DNA of 64,000 bases. Source: Paramecium octaurelia. Lineage: Eukaryota > Ciliophora > Oligohymenophorea > Peniculida > Parameciidae. A program made the translations under genes and the position numbers. The notes beneath the pieces are model-generated. The model had not been told where the DNA came from. It saw nothing but the letters and a program-made list of their open reading frames with translations, and searched no databases. The stretch spans positions 381,722-445,721 of the forward strand of contig CAJJDP010000039.1 of the NCBI GenBank assembly GCA_905182995.1, in the 5' to 3' direction. Positions 48,317 through 59,830 of this stretch are shown here, one piece after another (positions within the stretch are counted from its first letter, which is position 1; each line of letters opens with the position of its first letter).

Positions 48317-49664
48317 TCATTATTATAATTGTTATATCATGTTTAAACAATGACTTTAGCTTTATAAGAATTCATCGAAGAGCTAATCAGAAGGTACATT
48401 TTGTTCATCCTCATAATATTGAAGACTTTTTTTCAAAATTGAAATTTATTCATTAGCATTATCTAATTGATTCCTCAAGGTTTCATTCTATTGATAGATT
48501 ACTTTAAGTTTCTTAAACTCTTCAGTGCTAAATAACTATTAATTAAATAATTCCTAATTTATTCATAAATTCAATTACTTATTTAATTTATTCGAGAACT
48601 CCTTAAGATAATTGACTATTTGACTAAAAGCAACTAGTTGATCTACTCTACTTTGTTGATTTTAATTTTGTATTTTCAGTTTACAAACTATCGATCAAAA
48701 GAGTTAATTTATTATTCTCTTCTAATAGTTATCTTAATTTAAGTTCTAATTCTGGATTTTCATCAAATTTCCTTTAACTCAATTTTTATCCATTATTATT
48801 CTCACTGACTTTCTTTTTATGTAATTAAAATTCAAGTTCTTAGATCTTCATTTTGCTTTTTAATAATTCAGATTCATGACTCACTTACTACTTTGAATTT
48901 TTTTCGAATTCTGCAAAGTTATCATGCCATTATTTTATCTCTATTTAAAATAATTAATATAATTTACCCTCTTTTTAACTCTATATTGTTTTATCTGATA
49001 TTTTGATTTTTTCTTTAAGCTTTTTAATCTCCTAATCCTATTGTGAAATTAACTAATCCTTTTTATCTGTTGAGTCCTAAATATTTTTTACTAAAATGTT
49101 CAATCTTTCATTTTCTTATATTACTAACATAATCTAAGATTCCATTTAAAGCATCGAATCTTAAGGATCTTGTGTACAAACCTTTTGATATCTCTATTTC
49201 CATTGTTCAATTTCCAAAGCTTAATCATCTATCACCTTTTCGAGACTCTCTATTTTCACCTTAATGAAATCTAACTATTGACTTTCATGTGTAGATTGTT
49301 GATACTATTTCAATTCATTTTTTGTTTGTTCCAATGCTTGGGATAAGTACATGTTATCATTTATTAATTATTGCATTCTTGTGTTATCTTGAACTATCAC
49401 AGATCTATTCTCTTAATAGGTCTTTCCTGCTTATTATTGTTTGCCATTTGGTGTAAAAGCATTAGATTATCTAACTTCTGCTTAATGATTATTAACTATC
49501 AATCTTAAAGCATTTTAAGAAACTATTTATCTCTATGGTGTGCTTGGAGCTTCTTAATAATGACTGCTTAATCTTATTGCACTATTAAATGGACTCAGCG
49601 ATTGAACTTATCCGTTTGAAAGTACAACCTATTTTGTTTTTTGAGTAGAGTTGGTTCTGATCAT
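48317..49664 (-). CDS. Coiled-coil protein
   Basis: 440 aa after one 25-nt intron near 48545-48569. The N-terminal 100 residues are Ser/Gln/Asn-rich and unstructured. Residues 105-420 form a long coiled coil with heptads (LSQALEQTKNELKQYQQ, LDFIKVKIESLEKVIDDQ, LELKLRQLLEENNKLTLLI, LRNQLDNANEQISILKKSL). No other domain. A structural role, for example in cortex, basal body or cilium, is possible but unproved. Confidence 0.75.
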
Positions 49665-49705
49665 TCAAAATTAAATATAACGATAATTTTCAATAATTTA
49701 ATATA
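49665..49705. promoter_or_regulatory. 41-bp bidirectional spacer
   Basis: Forty-one A/T-rich bases between the divergent starts of the coiled-coil gene (-) and a 99-aa gene (+). Confidence 0.6.
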
Positions 49706-50005
49706 ATGTAATAACAATATACTCAAGGACTTATTCAAATTGATAAACACTTAGTTGAATTACATAATATCTCGAAGAATGATGACTAAATTCTGGAATC
49801 TTTTCAATAAACATCCTAATAATTAAGTGACATCCTCAAACAAATCAAAACTTTGATGTATGTAAATAAAATAAATGCCGATCTTACTAAACTGAAATAA
49901 AACAACACAGAGACAGATAGAGTTCCAGAAAGATAAGCCAAGAGTCCTGCCCCTTCTTTACAGGATAAAATATAAGGAATTATGAACAAAAGAATGAAAA
50001 AGTGA
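49706..50005 (+). CDS. Small helical protein, possibly KXD1/BORC-like
   Basis: 99 aa, no intron. It is a single helical stretch with hydrophobic repeats (YTQGLIQIDKHLVELHN, FQQTSQQLSDILKQIKTLM, NKINADLTKL) and a basic tail (IMNKRMKK). Size and the LSDILKQIKTL segment recall small coiled-coil subunits of BLOC/BORC complexes with a KxDL motif, but the motif itself is not exact. Treat that as a guess. Confidence 0.6.
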
Positions 50006-50224
50006 TTAATTCTAAATATAAATTTTTGTCTATTATTCAATCATCTTGATATTAATATGAAATGTGAATGAATTATTACATTCGTAAAGATTTAAGCCTA
50101 AATTAAAATTGATTTAAGCGATTTTAAGTCCTTTTTTTATTATTATTAAAGACGAAAAAAAAAATTCAAATTATTGGAGCAGATGATTACTAAAGAAACC
50201 TAAACTAAGAAGATAAATATAAAA

Positions 50225-53200
50225 ATGATAATTTATGAAAGAATACTTTAATTATATTATTTTTCAAGTTGCAAGGAGTATTAATAATATATTGTTATCA
50301 TATTGGGAGAAATTTAATACTTAACTTTTTTATGGGTCCCTAGCTTCAAGTCTCAATAAATAGGATTTTACGACAAATCTATTAATTATTAAGCCTTTGC
50401 TATTTATTTTACAAGAATAGATTAGTTGATATACTTTTAATTCGGGAAATCTCACATATTTTATTTGATTGCATTAATAACTCAAATACTTTTATTTGCA
50501 ATACCAATTATTTTACTAATTAATATAAAGCATAAGCAATAAGTATTTCAATATTCGGTGTTAAAACTATTTTTTTAAACAAGTTCATTATATTGTCAAG
50601 TATTTATAATCATAATGTTTGTTCCTTTTTCTATTTTTTGTGTGGATTCTCTTTTAATTAATATGGACATGACATAAAATGCAACTAATTACGTTAATAT
50701 ATTTTTCATCTGCTTAACTTTTGGACTTTTATTAATATTTGGAATAATTTTATCCATGCTATGCAAAGAAACTATAGATTTAAAAAAAGACAGATTTCAA
50801 AAATTAAATTAAACATTCTTAGATTATGTTTAGTTAATACTTTTCATATTGTAAATCATAGTCTATGGCGTTATCGTAGAGTCAAATAATGCATAGATAT
50901 TGCAATGTATCTTAATAATAACAATTTCATTAATAAAGATATTATAAATTTATTAATTTTAGTACACAAACAATAAAATAATCAATTTAGTTCTAATAAT
51001 ATCATCATTTGGTCTAACTTAATCAATAATATATCTTACCTACAATATAAATGAAAGAAAATTCAGTTAAAATGCTAACTCAATTATTCTATTGTTATAC
51101 ATAGGCATATCAAAGGTTTTAATAGAAATATATACATACTAAGAAAAAATACTCTGCAATAACATCATGTAAGTTAAATAACAACTGTAATTGAAATATT
51201 TCTTTACAAAATTAATTAATGATCATTTTAATGAAACATAAAAAAGAATTCTCAATGCTGTAATTACCAATAGTTTAACTAAAATATCAGAGTAAGTTGA
51301 CGAATTAGCACATTTTTCTAACTATGATTCTAGCCTTCTCTCCCCTTAAAATATGGAATAATTCGTAACTAAAAAAATGAAGCAGTACGCCAAAATTATT
51401 TAAAAACATAAAGGATATGACTTGCATTACATTGCCTTGCTATTTAAATATGGTTTAACAAATTTAGCTTTAAACTAGATAAATTACTTATTAAATTCCT
51501 TTTTAAACTAAACCAAAAGCAAAGGCTTCTTAGTTGACAGTGAAAATTATAGTAAGGGATAGGATAGTTCAAGTAGATAAATGCATCATCAAACGATATC
51601 TAGTAAATCCATGAAATCTAATTCTGATGATGTTAATGATATTGCTAGAAAAAATAGTTAATAGAGGAGTAAGTTATTGATATAAGGTAAGCATTAGCTT
51701 TCTTAAATTGAAACATCACGTGCTTTATTATTAAAAAACTAAATCAAAACTGAAATTTAATTGAGGTTTTATGAAAATAATAAGATGAAAACTTAAATTA
51801 ATGATGTCTAACTTGGAGTAGAATTATTTTTAAAAAATGAAAAGAGGAATTAAAATCTGAAGAACACTCTACTGAATTTGATAAATGAAAAAATCAAGTT
51901 CCTTTCTTAGTTCACAAATAAGAAAATGCTAGATTCAGATAAGATTTTTATCTCAGCAAAAGACATCAGCAATTTGTAATTTAAGGTGGAGAACAAACTA
52001 TTCCAAAGATACCAATCATTCCCAAGCAGAAAAATTTAATCCATTTTAACATTTTACTAGGCAGAAATCTTAAACAATTACATCGAGGCATTTAAATATA
52101 AAGCCCTAACCTCAATGCCTGATGAGTAATTAATTAACATGGATTCTACTATAAAGTCAACATTTTTCACAAAAAAGGTTGTTTACTTAAACATAACTTT
52201 AGAAGATAATTAAACTTTGTCTATTTAGCGTAAGTCAGAAAATGCTTTAAGGTTTTTCTAAATACACTAAGATGATGCAAAATAATTCACTAATGTTGAA
52301 TATATATTGCCATTTGGTATTTAGAATGAACATAATCTATTAGTGTAGAGATTCATATAAACGAGTAAATCAAAATTCTACCTTAATTCTAACTAAACAT
52401 TTTTTCGTTATCAGAACATTTTGATGAGGACTTGCTAATTCATTTTTGACATTCATTTTGACTCAATAAGCCATTATAAGTTTTCTGCATTTTTCTCTGA
52501 AAGCGTTAATTAATCAGCATATATCCTAGTCGACATCAATCATTTAGTAGGTGGCCTTACAGAGAGCTTTTTCGAAAAATTAGGATTCAATGAAAAAACT
52601 ATAGCTTTAATAAATTCTGTTGAAGATTTTTATTTACCAATTGAATTATTGATACCAAATTTTAAAAAGTTAATTGAATCAAACATTCAAAGTGCAATCA
52701 CAGAATTAAGGTTTGTTAAAGAGGTATTCTTTAATCGCGATGAATACGATAAAAAGTAAAAAAGGTAGTAATCTTTGACTTCTAATAATTGGTCACAATT
52801 AGAAAGACTTTACATTTTTGATGCAGAAATAATAATTTAGTACTTTGAAATTTATGGTTATTACTATTATATAATAGAAGTCAAAGATTTAAAATAATAA
52901 TTTAATTCAAAAAAATCTATTGGGCACTCAAGTAGGAATAAAGCATTAGATGGTTTAGAACATTTTTTTGAGCTTTCTGATTTATCTGAAAATGAGGCAG
53001 TTGCTAATTCTCCCAAAGCCTTTAGAAATGTTAATTCAGTAAAACTTAATGATGAAATGGTTCATTCAGGTGATGAAGTTGAATAGAGTAAAAAATAGAT
53101 AGCATAGCCTATTTAAATATTACAACCAGATTACATTTCATTTAGAGAACCTAATATTTTAAGTCCAAATGTTAGTAATACTCCTTGGCAAGATTCATCT

Positions 53201-55284
53201 TAAATTCCTTTGCAATTCTCTAATTCGTAATTCCATCAGTAAGATTATTTTAATAAACAAAAGGATATTTCTATATCCATAAATGATTCTAAGATAGTTA
53301 ATAATTAGGATGAATTTGAAGATGATAATAATAGAAGAGCCAGCAGGAGAAATGTAGAGTAGAACATCATAAAACGAAAAAAAATAGTGTAAGGAGAAGA
53401 GGAGTCATCATCTAACAATGTTCTCAAAGGTATCAAGAAGTCACAATTCTATAAAAAATACGAAATGATCCTCTAACTTGTAGAACCGATATATCCTAAC
53501 ACTTTAAAGTTATTCATACTCTTTTAAGAATTAACCTACCTTATTTCTCTAACTTATTTTCTCATTATTCTGGTTGGAGTTTAAAATGATTTGAATAGAT
53601 TTATTGGTGAAATTGATATGATCCAATTACATGCTGGTGTTATGAATCCTCATGACCTGTATTTACAAATGAGATAAACAATATTTACATATCAAGGATT
53701 TTTAGGTTCAGGTAAACTCACATAAGAGTAATACAACTAGTTATCCAATCCATTATTTGAAAATATTGCAATAGGATATTACGAATTCAAAGATGGGTTT
53801 ATATATTGGTTGAGCAATGATTATCTGACTCCGTTTTTTAAAGATAAAAACATCACTGCATATTATATGCTCTATGATGCTACAAAAACATACGGGATAG
53901 TGTAAAACATTAGAGAGGCATTAATGGCGACCTTGTCATATTATTATTAATTTAAATTAAGATTTGAATCTCGTCTAAGTCCTGCTAATCAAACCTATCA
54001 AATATATTAATTTGCCAATGTTTATAATTTCCATTATTGGCTGGAAGACTTGACTTTGGAAGTGTTAGCCTATTCAAAAAATAGGAGTGTTGAGACTAGC
54101 GATAAGTGGAATCTCATTTGGATTATTTATTTACTCATAGGAGTCTGCCCTTTGTTGGCCAGCATCTACTATTATAGAATATATAGATTAAAATTTGATA
54201 AATATACAAATCTATTTAGATATTGTTCTTCGTATAAAATGGATTTAGAAATTGAAAAGTTAAAATCCATACTGAGGCTAATGAATAAAAATACAGAGAC
54301 ACTTTATAATTATTAATTTTCGATCGATAATAAAGAAGATAACATTTTAAAAGAAAAGTAGAAAAGTGATCATGATTAAATAAGAGCTAAAGATATCAAA
54401 GTGTAGTAATAATTAAAAAACCTCTCATTTTTCTCTGGGTTTTTCTTTATAATTTTCGGTTGGTTAGTATTCTTAGCTTTGTCCATAGTCGCCAACATTT
54501 AAATAGGTGATTACTTAAATAAATACACTGCAACTGCAGATACATATAAGTTATTATAAGACATGACCTTGTATGCAGGAACCCTTTTTAGAAATAGAGA
54601 TTTTGGCCTTAATTTTCCTAATCTGCCTTATTTAAGAGACTATGATAGAGAGAAATTCTATGTGACTATGTATACTGGTTTGGACACCATAAACACATTC
54701 TTAGAGTTCTCTTATTCATTTGATTCCACAAAGTATTAAGTTTCTTAAGATTTCTTGGATTTTTTTCTTCAAATTCAATAAAGTAATGTATGTACCACCA
54801 TTGGAGATGACGTGTTAGGTTTTTTAACGCGATATTGTGACATATCTTTACAAGGTTCTTTGAATCAAGGATTGACTCAGACTCTAAAATTTATATATAC
54901 CACTATAACCATGCAGATGGCAATGAATAATTTTACAAAAAGAATCGAATACAATTGGTATGAGAATGAAGGAGGATTGATCGTAATGAGAGCTACACAA
55001 ATAATGAGTAAATAGTTTAAGACAGGAATGGTGAACGTTACAAATTAATAGATTGCCATCTCAAATGTAAATAGTTATTAATATTGTTTTAGAGTATTTC
55101 AATCATTTATATGGTTTATTCCATCTTCTTAATGCTTTACTTTGTATTTTATCTGTTCCCAAAATTGCAGAAAGAGTTGCTTCTGGTCAGAAGGTTTATT
55201 CTGTTAATTCCAACGTCGGTGTTATTCTTGGATGATTAATTCGATCGGCATGTCAGGATCATCATAGCTGGTCAAGAGTATTGA
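50225..55284 (+). CDS. Giant TmcB/PAS-like multi-pass membrane protein
   Basis: 1677 aa with a single 26-nt intron near 55069. The start gives MIIYERILQLYYF. Residues about 20-310 hold eight or so hydrophobic segments. The central region (about 330-620) is helical. A PAS-type sensor follows at about 640-780, with SENALRFF, VEYILPFGIQNEHNLLVQRF and VNQSAYILVDI, matching the TmcB-like family of ciliates and other protists. A second membrane module follows: helix near 1095, a luminal domain of about 170 residues (GFLGSGKLTQEQYNQL), helices near 1300 and 1400, another luminal domain, and a last helix near 1630. Sensory function is inferred; the ligand is unknown. Paralogue at 59831. Confidence 0.82.
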
Positions 55285-55564
55285 TAGTTGTACAATTTTT
55301 ATATTTAATTAAATTCGATATTACACAATTAAATAACAACTTTCTGTTATGATCAAAAATTAAACCACAGTTTCCAGATTTTTAATTTAATTGAACATTA
55401 TATATTATCAAATATATTTTTATATATATAAATGAATCTTAACACTTTCAATTTTCATTAAATTGGAATTAAGAAGACAAATTCATTGTATCCAAAAATC
55501 CGGCTTACATGTAGCTCATTTTTTAATTAATATATGCTATCAATATATCATAATATAATTAAAT

Positions 55565-56718
55565 ATGGCGGAAGGCATAAAAAAATATGGGAAATCTTTC
55601 CTTCCCTACAATTCTCTCATCCAAAGATAATAAAACTTTAAATAGGATGTATCCTTTGATCCTGTCTAATCGTACTCTGTTGAACCTAAGGTTCCTGGCT
55701 CATAAGGAGACGCCATCTAATTAATCACAGGAGACATTCCAACAATCTAAAAAATTATGCAAGCATAATCCTAACAAAATCAAAGGGTTGTCTCGAAACT
55801 ATCTTTTGACGGAGGAATCGAGTTATTGAAGGATAGACAAAAATATATAGAACTACTAATCACTAATTCTCTTGATAGCAAATTGCTTTAAAGACCATTG
55901 CTCTTAGTTCCTGCCTAACAATAATATTTAAATTAGCTAGGTACATTAATCAGTTAGTCACCTAATGGCTCAATCTGCCCTTTCCTGAACTTAAATCAAA
56001 ACCATAAACAGCAGTTGCACTAAAATTTAGAGCAATAACAAAATACATCAAGTATCTGTAATAATACTTAACAATCCAATTAACTGCATAGATAGCCAAC
56101 CATTTTGAAGCCAAAAGCAATAAAAAAAGATGTACATTTCAAAAAGGAAGAAATAAAATTTCTGAATTTAGAAGAATCTTGTTAAAGTGAAGTTATAAGA
56201 TAAGAAGAAAGCAGTTGGAATGAACTTCCTCAACCTTCAAAGATGAAAAAGTACTATAATAAGCACTCACAAGTTGATAGTTCTGAATCCTTCAAAATAA
56301 TAAGGAAGAAAAAAGAAAAGAAAATAAATGATACTAAAAACATCACTAAGAATTTTTCGAAAGCAATTATCTCATATATTATGAATAACCCAGATTTACT
56401 TAAATCATTTTTCTCAAATAAACAATATGATGACTTTTTGAATTTGCTAAAGAATAAAAAAAATCAAATGACTAATATCAAATAATTAAGAGACCTTTGG
56501 GTGGATGGAGGAAAGTTTTCTGAGTTTAACAAAGTCTTTCGAATAATAAGGTAATTATTATATTCTATTAATAAAGTTAATACTTTTTAAAGAACTAGTC
56601 AGTAGCTTACGTTTATAACTCCAGAATTTCTAATACTATTTGGCATCTCAAGTATCGATAAAATTTGTTAAGAGCATTAAAAGAGCCCGAGAACTTTAGA
56701 TTCATTAAAGATCTATGA
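55565..56718 (+). CDS. Hypothetical protein, Paramecium-specific family
   Basis: 375 aa after a 26-nt intron near 56551. The N-terminal half is Gln/Pro-rich (SFDPVQSYSVEPKVPGSQ, LLLVPAQQQYLNQL). A basic patch (IIRKKKEKKINDTKN) precedes a C-terminal helical domain: ITKNFSKAIISYIMNNP, FNKVFRIISQYFLKNQ, VAYVYNSRISNTIWHLKYRQ, LKEPENFRFIKDL at the very end. This C-terminal pattern is one I associate with a large Paramecium family of unknown function. The gene at 5637 shares the start of the domain. Converges on the SLC25 gene with 41 bp between stops. Confidence 0.75.
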
Positions 56719-56759
56719 TTAATTAGTGTTTTGTAACCAAAATTATACAGATACAATAT

Positions 56760-57745
56760 TCATTATTTTTTTTTTTGATTTCTTAGACTATTTAATTGAT
56801 TGACAATCAATAATGAGATAAACGATTATGGACCAGATCTAAAAAATAATCCTCCTAATCCTTTGTATAATCCTAAGAAACCTTCTGATCCAAAAATTAT
56901 TTTTATGGCATGGAAACATCCTTAATAAACTGTTGGATTACCAAACTAATTAGAATATTTAATATGTCTACTTTATCAAATTATTAATTAAAATATCTTG
57001 TCAAAGCTACCTCCACAGGACAGGTCAATAAACATAACCATAAAGTTGCATTAGCACTAGCCACCATATTTAATTCAGTTTGGTTTCTAATCCATTTTTT
57101 TCCATGTTCTTTCGTAAAATCAAAAACTGGTAACTAAATTGCAGATCCCAGTCCAGTTCTGAACGCCATAATTGATGATCCAGCATAAAGTCCCTTCAAT
57201 CTATTTAGCTTTGCTATAAAATTTACCCTTCCTATTTAAATATTTTAGAAATTGCATCAATAAGCCCAGAATAATGATATCTATTTCCACATGGTAAATC
57301 CTTGGTTTAAAGCATTAATCTAGTTTTAATCATATTAAATGGGCTCGAAACAAATCTAAACTTAAATATTTATCAATTACGCACTAAAACAACCAACTCC
57401 GGCTGAAATACCAATATTCGATAAAACCTTTACATATCCATGAGAATTATATAAATGGAATTATTCATTTGCAATATCCTTCACAATCTCGTAGCTTCCG
57501 AATCGTAATCCATTCATAATAATTTGAAATACAATAGCAGCTTACAGGCCCTTTTAAACTGCAAAGATTCCTTCAGAGGATGAAGTTTTAATTAATGTAT
57601 TTATCACTCCAGAATATGCTCTCTTATAGTGGCCTTCAGCTACAAGTTCCCCTTAAGCTTATAATCGCGTTTTTGCTAAATCAAATGGGTTTGTGATTAG
57701 AACTGTGGTTGCTCCAGCTATTGCGCCATTCATTACTGCATCCAT
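56760..57745 (-). CDS. Mitochondrial carrier protein (SLC25 family)
   Basis: 302 aa after introns of 25, 26 and 26 nt. Three carrier repeats are visible: PFDLAKTRLQAQG (repeat 1, then KGLQAAIVFQIIMNGLRFGSYE), PFNMIKTRLMLQ (repeat 2, then GLYAGSSIMAFRTGLGSAIQLPVFD), and PVEVALTRYFNQ (repeat 3, then GFLGLYKGLGGLFFRSGPQSF). The usual PxD/ExxK is relaxed in repeats 2 (Asn) and 3 (Leu for Lys). This resembles the SLC25A34/35-yeast oxaloacetate carrier branch, so a dicarboxylate or oxaloacetate substrate is likely but unproved. Inner mitochondrial membrane. Confidence 0.9.
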
Positions 57746-57769
57746 TATTAATTTTAATTAAATTCGTTA
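57746..57769. promoter_or_regulatory. 24-bp bidirectional spacer
   Basis: Only 24 bases separate the start codons of the SLC25 gene (-) and the coiled-coil gene (+), the shortest divergent spacer in the window. Composition is almost pure A/T. Confidence 0.65.
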
Positions 57770-58864
57770 ATGAAAAGTGATAAAGAAATATTGCATACTC
57801 TCAGAAGATTTAAGGAAGCTAAAATTGAATTAAAAAAATATTTAAGTTGGATTGAACAAATCAAAGTATCAAATTAGATTTATATAATATAGTTAGAAAT
57901 GGTTTTGGCAGTTTAATCAGAAAAATAAATCAATTATTATAGAATGCAGATTCAGGGCTTTGATACTAATAAACTTAAAAATGGAAATTATCCAACTAGT
58001 GAATCCTTAACAGAAGAGGTTCAAATTAAATGCAATTAAATGACTTTTTAATCATAACAATAAGAATTAAACTAAGAAAATGTTAGAGAATTTATTAATA
58101 AATATGAAAAAATGCTTGTCTAATAAGATTAGCAACAATAATAAACTAATCAAAATTCAGGTTAAACTTTGTTAATCAGAGATTCTAAGTAACAATTTGG
58201 AACAAGCACTATCGAAGACATGTTTAAACTATCTCAATCATAATAAGACTCCTAATAATAAAACTAATATAGCTATGATACTTCAAATTTTGGTAATGAT
58301 TAGATTGGGAAAAGAAGATAGGAGGAGAATCTGTTCAATAATGTACAAAACTTTTCCAAAGAATATGAATAAGAGTAAAGCTTGTAATCATCTAAATGCT
58401 TCAAAGACTATATGATGAATTAAGAGAGGGTAGACATTAATTACAATTAAAATAAAGAACCATAAAAAAAATCATTTGAGTAGTTTTATTAGGAACATGT
58501 AGAAGGAGAGATCAATAATATCTAAATGGAAATAGAGGAGATGCAAAGGTATTATGGAATAATTAAATATAGATTTCTTTAACGAGTATAAACAGCAAAA
58601 GATAAACTAACAAATAGTTTTAAGGACCTTTAATAAATTCCCGTTATTAATAGATAAAGTAGTGAGAATTCTATTTAAAAGGTGACAGAAGATCTTAAAT
58701 TAATTGATATAATTAAATAAAATATGATTAAATAGATGGAAAATAATATTGATTAAGATAAAATTAGAAAACTAAGAAACATGAAGCATTAAATTTAATT
58801 ATACTTTAACAATGTTGAAGACGAATTACTGAAGATAAATGAAGAAGCCTCAGTTGTCTAATGA
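57770..58864 (+). CDS. Coiled-coil, Gln-rich hypothetical protein
   Basis: 364 codons, or 355 aa if the 27-nt GTATC..ATAG segment at 57866-57892 is an intron, as the heptad pattern suggests (LSWIEQIK then LEMVLAVQSEKQ). Helical N-terminus, Gln/Asn-rich middle (DQQQQQQTNQNSGQ), and a second helical region (EHVEGEINNIQMEIEEMQRYY, AKDKLTNSFKDLQQI). The C-terminus is NVEDELLKINEEASVVQ. No family recognised. Confidence 0.65.
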
Positions 58865-59830
58865 TTCAATTTTTTATTTTTAAACTTACTATTGAAGTTT
58901 TTAACTTTAATTTAAAAAATGAGAAATATTTTGTAAATTTCTTTTTTTTATGTAAATGCCAATTTAAACAATATTTTACAATTATTGTTAAGAGCTGAAG
59001 GGAGGATTTAGACCATCTTAGTTTTCTCAATTATTGACATTTATTTTACCCAAATAATTTAATATATTAATATATATTTAAATTATGCAAAAATAAACTA
59101 ATTTATGAGATTTACTACATGAAGTCACTATTAGATATTTATATAATGTATTAAGGTGAGCATGTTATGAATGTTCCTACTGTTAACAAATATATTGAAT
59201 TAGAGGAATACTCTCAAGCATAATTATTATAAAAAATTTTATTGCCAAAATCAAAAAATAGTCATAATAATATTTGTCATTACACATTTATAGTATTAAA
59301 TAATCCATCCAATAAGTATCCATTTAACCTACATCTACTTTATCAGTTTTCATTTATAAATAAAAACATATTCCAACTGAAAATTTATCTAATCTTATAT
59401 CTAAAATCCACAACATGTAATAAGAAATTGCAAAACTATTAATAGAAAATACACTTAGCTCCTACTAAGAGACCTGCAAATTTGTCTAATGAACTTTAAA
59501 AGTGTAAAAATTAAAATAGACCAGTTTTTAAATTTTGGAGCTAAGGTTCCTGATCGATTAAAATGTGCTGGCTAAAAATAGAATTGATATCCAAGTTCTT
59601 AAATTAGAAATCAACCCTTAGAATGAAATAATCTTGAAGACATAATTGGCACATTATTAAGAAAATAAATGGTGTGCCATTTTAAAGATGATATTTGTTG
59701 TATATGTAACATATATATAATTATTTAAAGAACATTTAATTTTGATTTATTTTTATATTACATTGCATTTTAAGTATTCATATGTATTGAATTACAATTT
59801 TAAATTATTATTATAAAGTTTAATCGCTAA
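58865..59830. other. AT-rich stretch with a doubtful reading frame
   Basis: About 970 bases between two + strand genes. A frame from ATG near 59147 to about 59550 (MNVPTVNKYIELEEYSQ ... HLAPTKRPANLSNEL) reads protein-like at both ends but is Asn/Leu/Tyr-rich between and matches nothing known. It may be a small gene with unplaced introns or a relic. The remainder is plain A/T-rich DNA. Confidence 0.35.
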
